This document shows, one piece after another, positions 6,324 through 14,146 of a stretch of DNA of 14,684 bases. Within the stretch, counting starts at the first letter, position 1; each line of letters begins with the position of its first letter. The position numbers and the translations under genes were made by a program. The DNA comes from Leucobacter sp. (GTDB lineage: Bacteria; Actinomycetota; Actinomycetes; Actinomycetales; Microbacteriaceae). The stretch spans positions 1-14,684 of the forward strand of contig JAAZHL010000037.1 of the NCBI GenBank assembly GCA_012510755.1, given 5' to 3'. The notes under the pieces are model-generated. The model did not search any database. It saw nothing but the letters and a program-made list of their open reading frames with translations, and was not told the origin of the DNA.

Positions 6324-8243
6324 ATGACCTATCTGATCAATATTGATAATGGGGGAACGCTTACTGACATCTGTGTCGCAAGCGATTCTGAGGTGTTCTA
6401 CACCAAAACCCTGACCACGCCCACCGATCTCTCAGAGTGTTTTTTCACGGGGATCACGAAAGCCTCAGCTGAGGTGCTCGGTGAAAGCGATCTGCCCGGG
6501 TTGCTGCAACGCACCAGCCTCATTCGGTACTCGTCAACCCAGGGCACGAACGCGCTCATCGAGCGTAAGGGGCCGAGCATCGGCATCATTACCGATGACG
6601 CGTCACTTGCCGAGAAGCTGCAGTTCAGTGACGAAACCACGTCACTGTTCACCGATCTCATCGGCAGCAAGGTGGCGGTGGTTGACCCGAATGCGGCCGA
6701 TGCTGACGCAGAGCTCGTGCAAGCGATCAACACGCTCACCACGGCGGGAGCCGAGCGCCTCATCGTCGCGTTCGAAGATGTCGAGGTTGAGAAGGCTTAC
6801 AAACACATCTTCCTCACCCGATTCCCGCGTCACCTGCTCGGTTCAGTACCGGTGCTTTTCTCGTCTGAGTTCACGGTCGATGCTGAGCACACGAGGCGCC
6901 TGTGGTCAGCGATTCTCAATAGTTTCTTGCATCCCACCCTCGAGCGCTTCCTCTACAGCGCCGAGCATCGCCTCAGGGCACACAAGGTGAAGAAGCCACT
7001 GCTCATCTATCGCAATGATGGCTCGTCGTCTCGCGTCGCGAAGTCGGTGGCGTTGAAAACGTATTCGTCAGGCCCCCGTGGTGGGCTCGAGGGTACCCGT
7101 GCGCTTGCTGAATCGTACGGCTTCGATCACGTGCTCATGATCGACGTGGGTGGCCCCACCACTGACGTGGGTGCGGTTGAAGATTTGCGCATCGCGACTG
7201 ACCGGCGTGGGCAGGTCGGCGGGATTCCGATCTCGTTCGAGCTCAGTGACGTGCGCTCTTCGGGTGTGGGTGGCAGCTCGATTCTGCGGGTTGTTGACGG
7301 TGAGATCACGGTCGGCCCCGAGAGCGTCGGCGCGGCTCCCGGCCCCGCATGCTTCGGCTTCGGTGGCACCGAGGCGACGATCACCGACGTGAACCTCCTG
7401 CTCGGGGTGCTCGATCCCGCAACCTATCTCAATGGTGAGCTGCGACTCGACCCTGAGCGCTCGCGTCAGGTGATTCAGAAAAATATCGCGGATCCGCTCG
7501 GTATTTCTCTCGAAGAAGCACTCTTGCGACTCGAGCAGGCCCACGCGGCAAGAATCGCCGAAGCGTTTGCCGAGCAGGTGAGGTCTGACGGCCGCACGAC
7601 GCTCGCGGCGTTTGGTGGCGGCGGCCCGATGAGCGCGTGCCTCGCGGCGCGAGCGGTGGGTGTGAAGCAGGTCATTATCCCGCGTCTCGCTGCTGTCTTC
7701 TCGGCGTTTGGGATCAGCTACTCTGACATCGCGCAGACCTATGAGGCCGACATCACTGGCGCATCGGTCGACGAGATCGCTGAAGCGCAAGTGTCGCTGC
7801 TCGCGAAGGCTGAACGGTACATGTTCCAAGAGGGCTACGACCTCGACGAGTGTGACCTCACCTGGAGCGTCATTATCGAGAACGCTGACGGTAGCGAACA
7901 CGCGCGACTGGCGCAGGACGATGACGTTGAGGTTGAAGACGCGCTTGCCGAAGGCCAACGCCGGGTGCTCGAGTTGCGTGCGTGCTACGTGCTGCAGCAT
8001 CCAGCGATCAGCGCGTCGACACCCATTGGTGGTGTTGCCGCAACCCCCGACGGCGAGCGCAATCTGCTCGGGAGCCAGGGCATCTCTGCCGCTCCGGTGT
8101 ACGTGCTCGAGAACCAGCCCGAGAGCGCCTCGGGTCAGGGACCAGCAATTGTTGAGGGCCCTTTCTTCACGGCACGCGTGCCAGAGGGGTGGCACTTCAC
8201 GGTTTCAAACACGGGCGACCTGATCTTGAACGATCGCGCCTAA
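6324..8243 (+). CDS. HyuA-like ATPase subunit of an acetophenone/acetone carboxylase-type complex (ApcA-like)
   Basis: A 639-residue hydantoinase A/acetone carboxylase beta-family protein. The start at 6324 (MTYLINIDNGG) has AGGAG 8 bases upstream and places the first phosphate-binding motif DNGGTLTD at residues 8-15, as in relatives. Further motifs: STQGTNALIERKG (about 71-83), the second phosphate loop DVGGPTTDVG (274-283), GPESVGAAPGPACFGFGG (331-348) and AFGGGGP (429-435). Family members bind ATP in an actin-like fold and phosphorylate the substrate or bicarbonate. It differs from the second HyuA copy (8732-10873): GGP replaces the usual GGT/S loop and RNDGSSS replaces the usual (H/Q)SxGG. 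The nucleotide site may therefore be altered. As the first gene of five, it matches one of the two HyuA-like subunits of acetophenone carboxylase. The complex and substrate are inferred from the gene set. Confidence 0.85.
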   Translation: MTYLINIDNGGTLTDICVASDSEVFYTKTLTTPTDLSECFFTGITKASAEVLGESDLPGLLQRTSLIRYSSTQGTNALIERKGPSIGIITDDASLAEKLQFSDETTSLFTDLIGSKVAVVDPNAADADAELVQAINTLTTAGAERLIVAFEDVEVEKAYKHIFLTRFPRHLLGSVPVLFSSEFTVDAEHTRRLWSAILNSFLHPTLERFLYSAEHRLRAHKVKKPLLIYRNDGSSSRVAKSVALKTYSSGPRGGLEGTRALAESYGFDHVLMIDVGGPTTDVGAVEDLRIATDRRGQVGGIPISFELSDVRSSGVGGSSILRVVDGEITVGPESVGAAPGPACFGFGGTEATITDVNLLLGVLDPATYLNGELRLDPERSRQVIQKNIADPLGISLEEALLRLEQAHAARIAEAFAEQVRSDGRTTLAAFGGGGPMSACLAARAVGVKQVIIPRLAAVFSAFGISYSDIAQTYEADITGASVDEIAEAQVSLLAKAERYMFQEGYDLDECDLTWSVIIENADGSEHARLAQDDDVEVEDALAEGQRRVLELRACYVLQHPAISASTPIGGVAATPDGERNLLGSQGISAAPVYVLENQPESASGQGPAIVEGPFFTARVPEGWHFTVSNTGDLILNDRA

Positions 8244-8287
8244 TTCATTCCCCCATACATTCAACGACGAAGGTAAAGGACAAATCC

Positions 8288-8719
8288 ATGCGAGTTCCCA
8301 TGACGGAATATCTGCTCATAGACCTCGATAGCGAACGCTGGCTGTGCCGCCTCTGCGGGCACGATCTCGGTAACGCTCGGGGCAACTACAAAGAGGGCAC
8401 GCTGGTCTATGACCGCAACCCCGAAGAAATTCACCCGCCGGTCATCGACCCCGAGAAGTACGAATATACATTCTCGCCCGACCCGACATTCTGTCGCATT
8501 CTCGAGTTCTACTGCCCGGGATGCGCGACCCAGCTCGAGGCTGAGTACCTGCCACCGGGCCACCCACCGACGGTCGACATGATCTGGGACATTGACGATC
8601 TGCGCGCCCGCTGGCAAACCTCTGGCAAGAACCCTGATCTCGTCGTGAATTACGGCCCGGGCGAGAACGCGGTCGCTGACCTGCGCGCCAAATTTGACAC
8701 CGCCGCACGAGAAAACTGA
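8288..8719 (+). CDS. Acetone carboxylase gamma-family small Zn-binding subunit (ApcB-like)
   Basis: A 143-residue protein with the acetone carboxylase gamma-family core FSPDPTFCRILEFYCPGC followed by EAEYLPPGHPPT (residues about 62-95). Two CxxC knuckles (Cys20/Cys23 and Cys76/Cys79) look like a structural zinc site. The start at 8288 has AAAGGA 7 bases upstream; an internal ATG at 8300 is the alternative. It lies 44 bases after the first HyuA gene and 12 bases before the second, so it is firmly in the operon. In acetone and acetophenone carboxylases the corresponding small subunit is an integral part of the core complex. This gene is the best evidence that the cluster encodes a ketone carboxylase and not a hydantoinase or oxoprolinase, which lack it. 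Confidence 0.9.
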   Translation: MRVPMTEYLLIDLDSERWLCRLCGHDLGNARGNYKEGTLVYDRNPEEIHPPVIDPEKYEYTFSPDPTFCRILEFYCPGCATQLEAEYLPPGHPPTVDMIWDIDDLRARWQTSGKNPDLVVNYGPGENAVADLRAKFDTAAREN

Positions 8720-8731
8720 TCGGAGAAAACC

Positions 8732-10873
8732 ATGAAACGCATATCTGTAGATATTGGTGGCACCTTCACCGACTGCTTCTTTGTGTGGGACGACATTTAC
8801 ATCGAGTCAAAATCGCTCACCACGCACCACAACCTAGCCCTTGGGTTCAACGCAGCGCTCGACAACGCGTGCACCAGGGCCGGGCTGAGCCGCGAAGCGG
8901 TGCTCGGCGAGGTCGATTCGGTGCGGTACGCAACGACGCTTGGCACAAACGCGCTCATTGAGGGCAAGGGCCCCCGGGTGGGCGCCATCGTGACGCACGG
9001 TTTTGAAGACACGATTCACATTTCTCGCTCGAAGGGCTACGGTGTCGGGCTTGACGGCGTCAAACAGGGCGACATGGCTGATGCTGAGCGCCCCGACTCG
9101 ATCGTGCCGCGCAACCTCGTGCGCTCGGTGAAAGAGCGGGTCGATTCGGTGGGCGAAATTCTCGTGCCGATGGTGCGCGAAGACGTGCGGCAGATGGTGC
9201 GCGAGCTCGTCGATAACGGCGCTGAGGCGATCGTGGTCGCCCTCACCAATGCGACTGAGAACCCCGCGCACGAGCAGCAGATCCTCGAAATCATTCTCGA
9301 AGATTACCCGGCCCACGAACTCGGTTCGATTCCGGTGCTTTTGAGCAGTCAGGTGTCGGGGCGCAAGGGCGAGTACGTTCGCTCAATGTCGACGATCATC
9401 GACGCGTTCTTGCACGAAACGATGTTTCACGCGCTGAACCAACTGTCGGCAAACCTTCGCACGTCGGGCTATGACAAGCCGATGCTCGTGATTCACAACT
9501 CAGGAGGCATGGCGCAGTCGAACTCGACCGATGCACTGCAGACGATTCACTCGGGCCCGATCGCGGGTGTGGGTGGCGCGCAGCATCTTGCCGAGAGCAC
9601 CGGTATCGGTGACGTGATCTCGATGGATATGGGCGGCACATCGTTCGATATCGGGCTCGTGCCCGAGGGCGGGGTGCAGCACTACGACTTCCAGCCGGCA
9701 ATTGGCAGGTGGCTGGTGTCGGTCCCGATGATCCACCTCAATACCTTGGGCGCGGGGGGCGGATCAATCGCTTCATACGACCGCATTCACAAAACCGTGC
9801 AGGTTGGCCCTGAGTCTGCAGGGTCTGACCCGGGGCCAGCGTGCTACGACCGCGGTGGCCTGTTGCCGACCGTGACCGACGCCGACCTCTTGCTCGGGTA
9901 CCTCGACCCAGAGAACTACGCTAACGGGTTCATCAAGTTGAACCCGAAGCGTTCACTCTTTGCGGTCGAAGAAACGCTGTGTGACGAGCTCGATCTCGAC
10001 GCGATCGAAGTGGCGAAAGTCATCAAGCGCACCGTCGACGAGCAGATGGCGATCGGTATCGAGATGGAGCTGCGGTCACGCGGCGGTGTCGTCGAAGATT
10101 ACACGATGGTGGCTTACGGCGGCAACGGCCCGCTGCACGCGTGTGGCATTGCGGCGAGCGCGGGCATCTCAAAGATTCTCTTCCCGCCGTTCGCTTCAGT
10201 GTTCTCGGCGCTCGGTGCCGGCAACATGAAGCCGCTGCACATTCATGAGCGCAGTGCCTACGTCGTGCTGTATGAACCGATCGGGCGCAAACTGTTTGAT
10301 GAGTACGACCGGTTCAACGGCTATGTCGCTGAACTCGAGCGTCGCGGCCGCGAAGATCTCGTGCGGCAGGGGTATAACCCAGACGAAACGCAGCACCGTC
10401 TTGAGATGGATATGCGGTATGGCAACCAGCTGGTGACCACCGCGGTGTCGTTTGACATTAACCGCATCAATACCGTCGGTGACGTGTTGCACGTAATCAA
10501 GACGTTCTGTGACATTTACGGTGAGCGGTACGGTGAGGGCACGCAGGCGCCTGAGGCCGGTGTGCGTGTGCAGACGATTCGTGTCGCTTCATACATTAAC
10601 GGCGAAGTGGTGCAGTTCAAGTCGCTGTCGCTCGATGGTGAGCGCACGGTGCCTGCACCGGTGAGTGAGCGCCCGATGCACTTTGTCGGTGAAGATGCCG
10701 CAGTCATGACGCCGGTGTATGACCAAACGGTGCTGCGCGAAGACTATGTCGTGCACGGCCCTGCCCTCATCACCACTGAAAGCACTACCTACCTGGTCGA
10801 GCGCGGATGGCGCGTCGAACCGACTCAACAGGGCGCCGTGTGGCTGCTCAAAGATTCGGTCACTGAGGCCTGA
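8732..10873 (+). CDS. Second HyuA-like ATPase subunit of the ketone carboxylase (ApcC-like)
   Basis: A 713-residue hydantoinase A/acetone carboxylase beta-family protein with canonical motifs: DIGGTFTD (7-14), TTLGTNALIEGKG (68-80), HNSGG (255-259), the second phosphate loop DMGGTSFDIG (299-308), GPESAGSDPGPACYDRGG (359-376), PTVTDADLLLGYLDP (379-393) and AYGGNGPLHACG (461-472). These line the ATP site in the family. The start at 8732 follows the previous stop by 12 bases with GGAG 6 bases upstream. It is the intact ATPase copy and is longer than the first copy (639 residues), so the two form a non-identical pair. Acetophenone carboxylase is known to spend two ATP per ketone carboxylated, in keeping with two ATPase subunits. 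Role in this organism inferred from context. Confidence 0.9.
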   Translation: MKRISVDIGGTFTDCFFVWDDIYIESKSLTTHHNLALGFNAALDNACTRAGLSREAVLGEVDSVRYATTLGTNALIEGKGPRVGAIVTHGFEDTIHISRSKGYGVGLDGVKQGDMADAERPDSIVPRNLVRSVKERVDSVGEILVPMVREDVRQMVRELVDNGAEAIVVALTNATENPAHEQQILEIILEDYPAHELGSIPVLLSSQVSGRKGEYVRSMSTIIDAFLHETMFHALNQLSANLRTSGYDKPMLVIHNSGGMAQSNSTDALQTIHSGPIAGVGGAQHLAESTGIGDVISMDMGGTSFDIGLVPEGGVQHYDFQPAIGRWLVSVPMIHLNTLGAGGGSIASYDRIHKTVQVGPESAGSDPGPACYDRGGLLPTVTDADLLLGYLDPENYANGFIKLNPKRSLFAVEETLCDELDLDAIEVAKVIKRTVDEQMAIGIEMELRSRGGVVEDYTMVAYGGNGPLHACGIAASAGISKILFPPFASVFSALGAGNMKPLHIHERSAYVVLYEPIGRKLFDEYDRFNGYVAELERRGREDLVRQGYNPDETQHRLEMDMRYGNQLVTTAVSFDINRINTVGDVLHVIKTFCDIYGERYGEGTQAPEAGVRVQTIRVASYINGEVVQFKSLSLDGERTVPAPVSERPMHFVGEDAAVMTPVYDQTVLREDYVVHGPALITTESTTYLVERGWRVEPTQQGAVWLLKDSVTEA

Positions 10874-10902
10874 AACGAAGTTCGAGCAAAGGAGCAGAAC
10901 CA

Positions 10903-13233
10903 ATGACTATGACAGATATCCACGAGCACGGTCACGTGCACCCCACCCCCGAGACGCACCTCACTCCTGAGGAGCAAGAGTGGGTGAACGCGTTCATGAA
11001 TGACACCACGCTGTTTCTCGGGCCCGATCCTGAGATTATGCGTGAGCACCAGATCGCGGCACGCACCCCTCTCGAAGAACAGGCGCTTGCGAAAGATACT
11101 GATCCGCTGCTCGCCGATCGCATTCGTCGCAGGCTCGCTGGCGCGCTCGATGAAGCGTTTGAAATGTGTGAGAGCATGGGTGCCGCCCCGGGCGCCAAGT
11201 GGGCTGATCTCTCGGTTGCGGTTTATACCGCTTCGGGCGATGTGAGCTACATGTCGAACCGCGGCGTGATCGCGTTCTCGGCGGTGCTTCACCACCCAAT
11301 TCGCCACATCATGAAGTACTGGAAAGATGAGCCAACGGTGGGCATTCGCCCGGGCGACGGTTTCTTTCACAACGATGCCCGTTTCGGTATGGTGCACAAC
11401 ACCGACCAGTCGATGCTTGTACCGGTCATGCGTGACGGTGAGATCATCGCCTGGGTGGGTGCCACCATTCACGAGGGTGAGAACGGCGCGTGTGAGCCGG
11501 GCGGTATGCCCTCGGGTTCAGAGACACCGTTTGATGACGGGCTTCGCGGATCACCAATGAAGATTGTTGAAGAGGGCAAGCTGCGTCGCGACCTGCTCAC
11601 GTTCTTGCAGCACTCAACCCGTGACCCGAAGCTCATGCTCGCCGACATCAAGGTGAAGATGGGAGCTGTGAAGCGTGTGATGGACATCGTTGACCGTTCG
11701 ATCGACGAGTACGGTGTCGAAACCTTCGTGGGTGCGATTCGCATGACCGTTGAAGATGTTGAGCAGGAGGTACGGCGACGCATCTCTGAGATGCCCGACG
11801 GCACCGTCACGGTCAACCAGTTTGTCGATTCGACGCTCAAAGAGAATATTCTCATCAAGTTTGCGGCGAAGATCACGGTGAAGGGCGACCGCCTCATCGT
11901 TGACCTGCGCGGCACCGGCCCCGAGATCATCAACCGCGCGATCAACTCGCCGCTCGCTTCAACGAAGGCGTTCTTCTCGCAGGCGATTCTCTCGTATTGG
12001 TGGCCAGACCTGCCCCGCTCGACGGGTGCGCTCTCACCCATCGAGATTCTCTCTGACGAGGGCACCTGGGCAGATTGCAGCTACGATGCGCCGACTGGCC
12101 AGAACCTGCAGGCTTCGTTCCGCGCGTTCACAGCATTGCAGACCGCCTACGCGAAACTGCAGTTCTCGGTTGAAGAGAAGTATGCGAACGTGCTTGCCCC
12201 GTGGTTCAACCAGATTAACAACTTTCTCTGGGGTGGCACTACGCAACACGGCGAGCAGGTCGGTAACCTCTGTGCAGACCTCAACGGCATGGGTGGCGGC
12301 GCGAAAGCGTTTCGTGACGGTGAAGACGCGGTCGCTCCGCTCTTCTGCGCCATGGCTGACACCGGTGAGCAAGAGGTGATGGAAGAAGAAGTGCCGTTCT
12401 TGCAGCTCGTGAGCAAGCGTCTCGTGCGCGACAACCAGGGCTTCGGTAAGTACCGCGGCGGCATGGGCTACGAGATGATCGTGGCAGCACGCAATACCGA
12501 CAGTTGGGGCTTCATGACGGTGACCTCTGGCGCGAAGTTCTCGTCAGTGGGTGGCCTTTTCGGTGGCTACGGGTGCCCCACCTACCCGCTCACGATGGTC
12601 AAGGGCATCAATATCTACGACATCATCAAGAAGGATCCCACGGCGTTCGACCTCTCAATCGAACGCATCATGAACGAGCAGCCTTTTGAGGGTGGCAAGT
12701 ACACGAGCTACCACATGGGTCTGCAGTTCGACATTGCTCAGGAGGGCGAGCTCTACATGATCTCACAGGGCTCGGGCGGCGGTTACGGCGATGTGCTCGA
12801 GCGTGACCCTGAAGCAGTGATGAAGGATCTGCAGCTCGACCGCATTTCACCACAGGTTGCTCACAATATTTACCGGGTGGCCTGGGATGCCGAGACGTTC
12901 GTCGTCGATGTCGAGGGCACCGAAGAACTGCGCGCAGCCGAGCGTAAGGCACGCCTCACCCGAGGTAAGCCATATGCCGAATTCGTCGCAGAGTTCGTCA
13001 CCGATGAGCCCGCAGAAGACCTGTACTACTACGGGTCATGGGGGCAAGAAAATGACGATCAGCTGCTCGCAACGGTGTGGAACCACCAGGGCCCACAGCG
13101 AGTGCGCGGCACCCTTGACGAGATGCCCATCATCAACATGCCCAACCGGCACGTGGTGAAAATTGCCAAACTCGAAGAGCGCATTAAAGAGCTCGAACAG
13201 AAACACGGCGAGACGGTGAGGCGACTCGCGTAG
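10903..13233 (+). CDS. HyuB/acetone carboxylase alpha-like catalytic subunit (ApcD-like)
   Basis: A 776-residue hydantoinase B-family protein, the length expected for the large subunit of acetone/acetophenone carboxylases. The most telling stretch is GDGFFHNDARFGMVHNTDQ (151-169) followed by WVGATIHEGENGACEPGGMP (184-203), a diagnostic region of acetone carboxylase alpha subunits. His165, Asp168 and His190 are good candidates for the metal ligands known from acetone carboxylase. Other HyuB hallmarks are DLRGTGPEI, a glycine-rich segment (NGMGGGAKAFRDGED), GFGKYRGGMGYE and SQGSGGGYGD. The last 25 residues look like a short coiled coil (KIAKLEERIKELEQKHG). AAAGGAG lies 8 bases before the ATG at 10903. 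The subunit should host C-C bond formation between the ketone enolate or enol phosphate and CO2; this is known for the family and inferred here. Confidence 0.9.
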   Translation: MTMTDIHEHGHVHPTPETHLTPEEQEWVNAFMNDTTLFLGPDPEIMREHQIAARTPLEEQALAKDTDPLLADRIRRRLAGALDEAFEMCESMGAAPGAKWADLSVAVYTASGDVSYMSNRGVIAFSAVLHHPIRHIMKYWKDEPTVGIRPGDGFFHNDARFGMVHNTDQSMLVPVMRDGEIIAWVGATIHEGENGACEPGGMPSGSETPFDDGLRGSPMKIVEEGKLRRDLLTFLQHSTRDPKLMLADIKVKMGAVKRVMDIVDRSIDEYGVETFVGAIRMTVEDVEQEVRRRISEMPDGTVTVNQFVDSTLKENILIKFAAKITVKGDRLIVDLRGTGPEIINRAINSPLASTKAFFSQAILSYWWPDLPRSTGALSPIEILSDEGTWADCSYDAPTGQNLQASFRAFTALQTAYAKLQFSVEEKYANVLAPWFNQINNFLWGGTTQHGEQVGNLCADLNGMGGGAKAFRDGEDAVAPLFCAMADTGEQEVMEEEVPFLQLVSKRLVRDNQGFGKYRGGMGYEMIVAARNTDSWGFMTVTSGAKFSSVGGLFGGYGCPTYPLTMVKGINIYDIIKKDPTAFDLSIERIMNEQPFEGGKYTSYHMGLQFDIAQEGELYMISQGSGGGYGDVLERDPEAVMKDLQLDRISPQVAHNIYRVAWDAETFVVDVEGTEELRAAERKARLTRGKPYAEFVAEFVTDEPAEDLYYYGSWGQENDDQLLATVWNHQGPQRVRGTLDEMPIINMPNRHVVKIAKLEERIKELEQKHGETVRRLA

Positions 13234-13248
13234 TCGCTGACCACCGCT

Positions 13249-13286
13249 GGGTGGGGTTCGCTCGCAACACGCGACGAGCCCCACCC
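13249..13286 (+). terminator. Strong hairpin between the fourth and fifth carboxylase genes (attenuator or partial terminator)
   Basis: GGGTGGGGTTCG (13249-13260) pairs with CGAGCCCCACCC (13275-13286), a 12-bp stem with one G-U pair. Inside the loop TCGC (13262-13265) pairs with GCGA (13271-13274) around AACAC. Only TTT follows the stem, so full termination is doubtful. It lies 16 bases after the stop of the HyuB-like gene and 39 bases before the next start, so it could lower expression of the fifth gene or protect the 3' end of the upstream message. Its arms also contain GGGTGG and CCACCC, the same core as the upstream operator-like array. Confidence 0.55.
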
Positions 13287-13325
13287 TTTCGCCATCTCAT
13301 CAACACTCACCTCTCAGGAGCACAC

Positions 13326-14114
13326 ATGTCAAACGCACTCACGACGCTGCTTTCAGAAGCGCCCACCCCCGATTCTTCACCCGTTATGATGATTGATGCC
13401 GCACAGTATGCGCAACGCGTGCTGTTACAAGACAGCGCCGTGCCGTGGCATGACGCCACCGAATATTCGAACCACCTGGGTCAGGCCCAGGCCCTGCTGA
13501 AGCCCGCGGTCGCGTTCATCCCGCTTGACCGCATGCTTGTGAGCGAGATGCAGGCGAACACCGAGTTGTGTGAGGCGATGGGGGCCCGGTCTCGCACCGG
13601 GTATGCCGCGAAGACGCTGCTCGCTGACGAAGCTATCAGGCAGAAGGCCTTCAACATTGTCGCGACCGCGGTGAAAACCCAGCGTGAGCCCGTGGTGTTA
13701 CAGTTGCCATCACCCCACGCACTACTCACGATGACTGATCGGGTGGTGGATCCGGCTTCAACGACCGAGTTCGATGATGATCAGGCCGAGAGCACCGCGA
13801 TCTACTTAGCTGACTGGTTGCGCACATTCGCCGACCTCGATATCACCGGCATCATTTTTGATGTTCGTGCCCGCTCAGAACCCATCGGGTCGTACCAGCC
13901 AATCTTCAACACCGCTGAGCATTACCAATGGCCCATCGGGAGGCGCAGGGCGAATGAAGTGCAGTTCGTGTCGCCTGACACAGTGGTTCAGGTCGCCGAC
14001 TGGAGTGAACTCGGCAGTATCTCAGGCCCCGGCGTGTACTTCACTGAGGTGCCGGTCGATGCCGTGCCCGAAGACGTGCTCTCACAGTTGGCTGCGCTGC
14101 GCGGGGGTGCTTAA
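13326..14114 (+). CDS. Fifth gene of the carboxylase operon, unknown family (ApcE-like by position)
   Basis: A 262-residue soluble protein with no signal peptide or membrane segment. AGGAG lies 5 bases before the ATG at 13326. I do not recognise a named domain. The strands VVLQLPSPHALL (123-134), DITGIIFD (172-179), EVQFVSP (211-217) and GVYFTEVP (236-243), alternating with helices, suggest an alpha/beta barrel, vaguely like UROD/MetE-type proteins; this is a guess. There is only one cysteine (Cys82) and no obvious catalytic motif. Acetophenone carboxylase needs a fifth, loosely bound subunit (ApcE) beside its four-subunit core, and this gene has the right position and a comparable size class. 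The 92-base gap and hairpin before it suggest separate control. Its stop is 32 bases before an IS3 end; the gene looks complete. Confidence 0.7.
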   Translation: MSNALTTLLSEAPTPDSSPVMMIDAAQYAQRVLLQDSAVPWHDATEYSNHLGQAQALLKPAVAFIPLDRMLVSEMQANTELCEAMGARSRTGYAAKTLLADEAIRQKAFNIVATAVKTQREPVVLQLPSPHALLTMTDRVVDPASTTEFDDDQAESTAIYLADWLRTFADLDITGIIFDVRARSEPIGSYQPIFNTAEHYQWPIGRRRANEVQFVSPDTVVQVADWSELGSISGPGVYFTEVPVDAVPEDVLSQLAALRGGA

Positions 14115-14146
14115 CGTTGCACGCACCCGCATGAAAATGCTGCTTT

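Noticed and set aside
7068..8195. 375-codon open frame on the minus strand inside the first HyuA-like gene
   Set aside because: It is antisense to a gene with clear family motifs, has no recognisable domain, is rich in Arg/His/Ala as GC-biased shadow frames are, and has no ribosome binding site.
8732..13233. Hydantoinase or 5-oxoprolinase interpretation of the HyuA/HyuB pair
   Set aside because: The acetone carboxylase gamma-family gene, the VHNTDQ…EPGGMP region of the HyuB-like subunit, the second HyuA copy, and the linked ligase and thiolase all fit a ketone carboxylase better.
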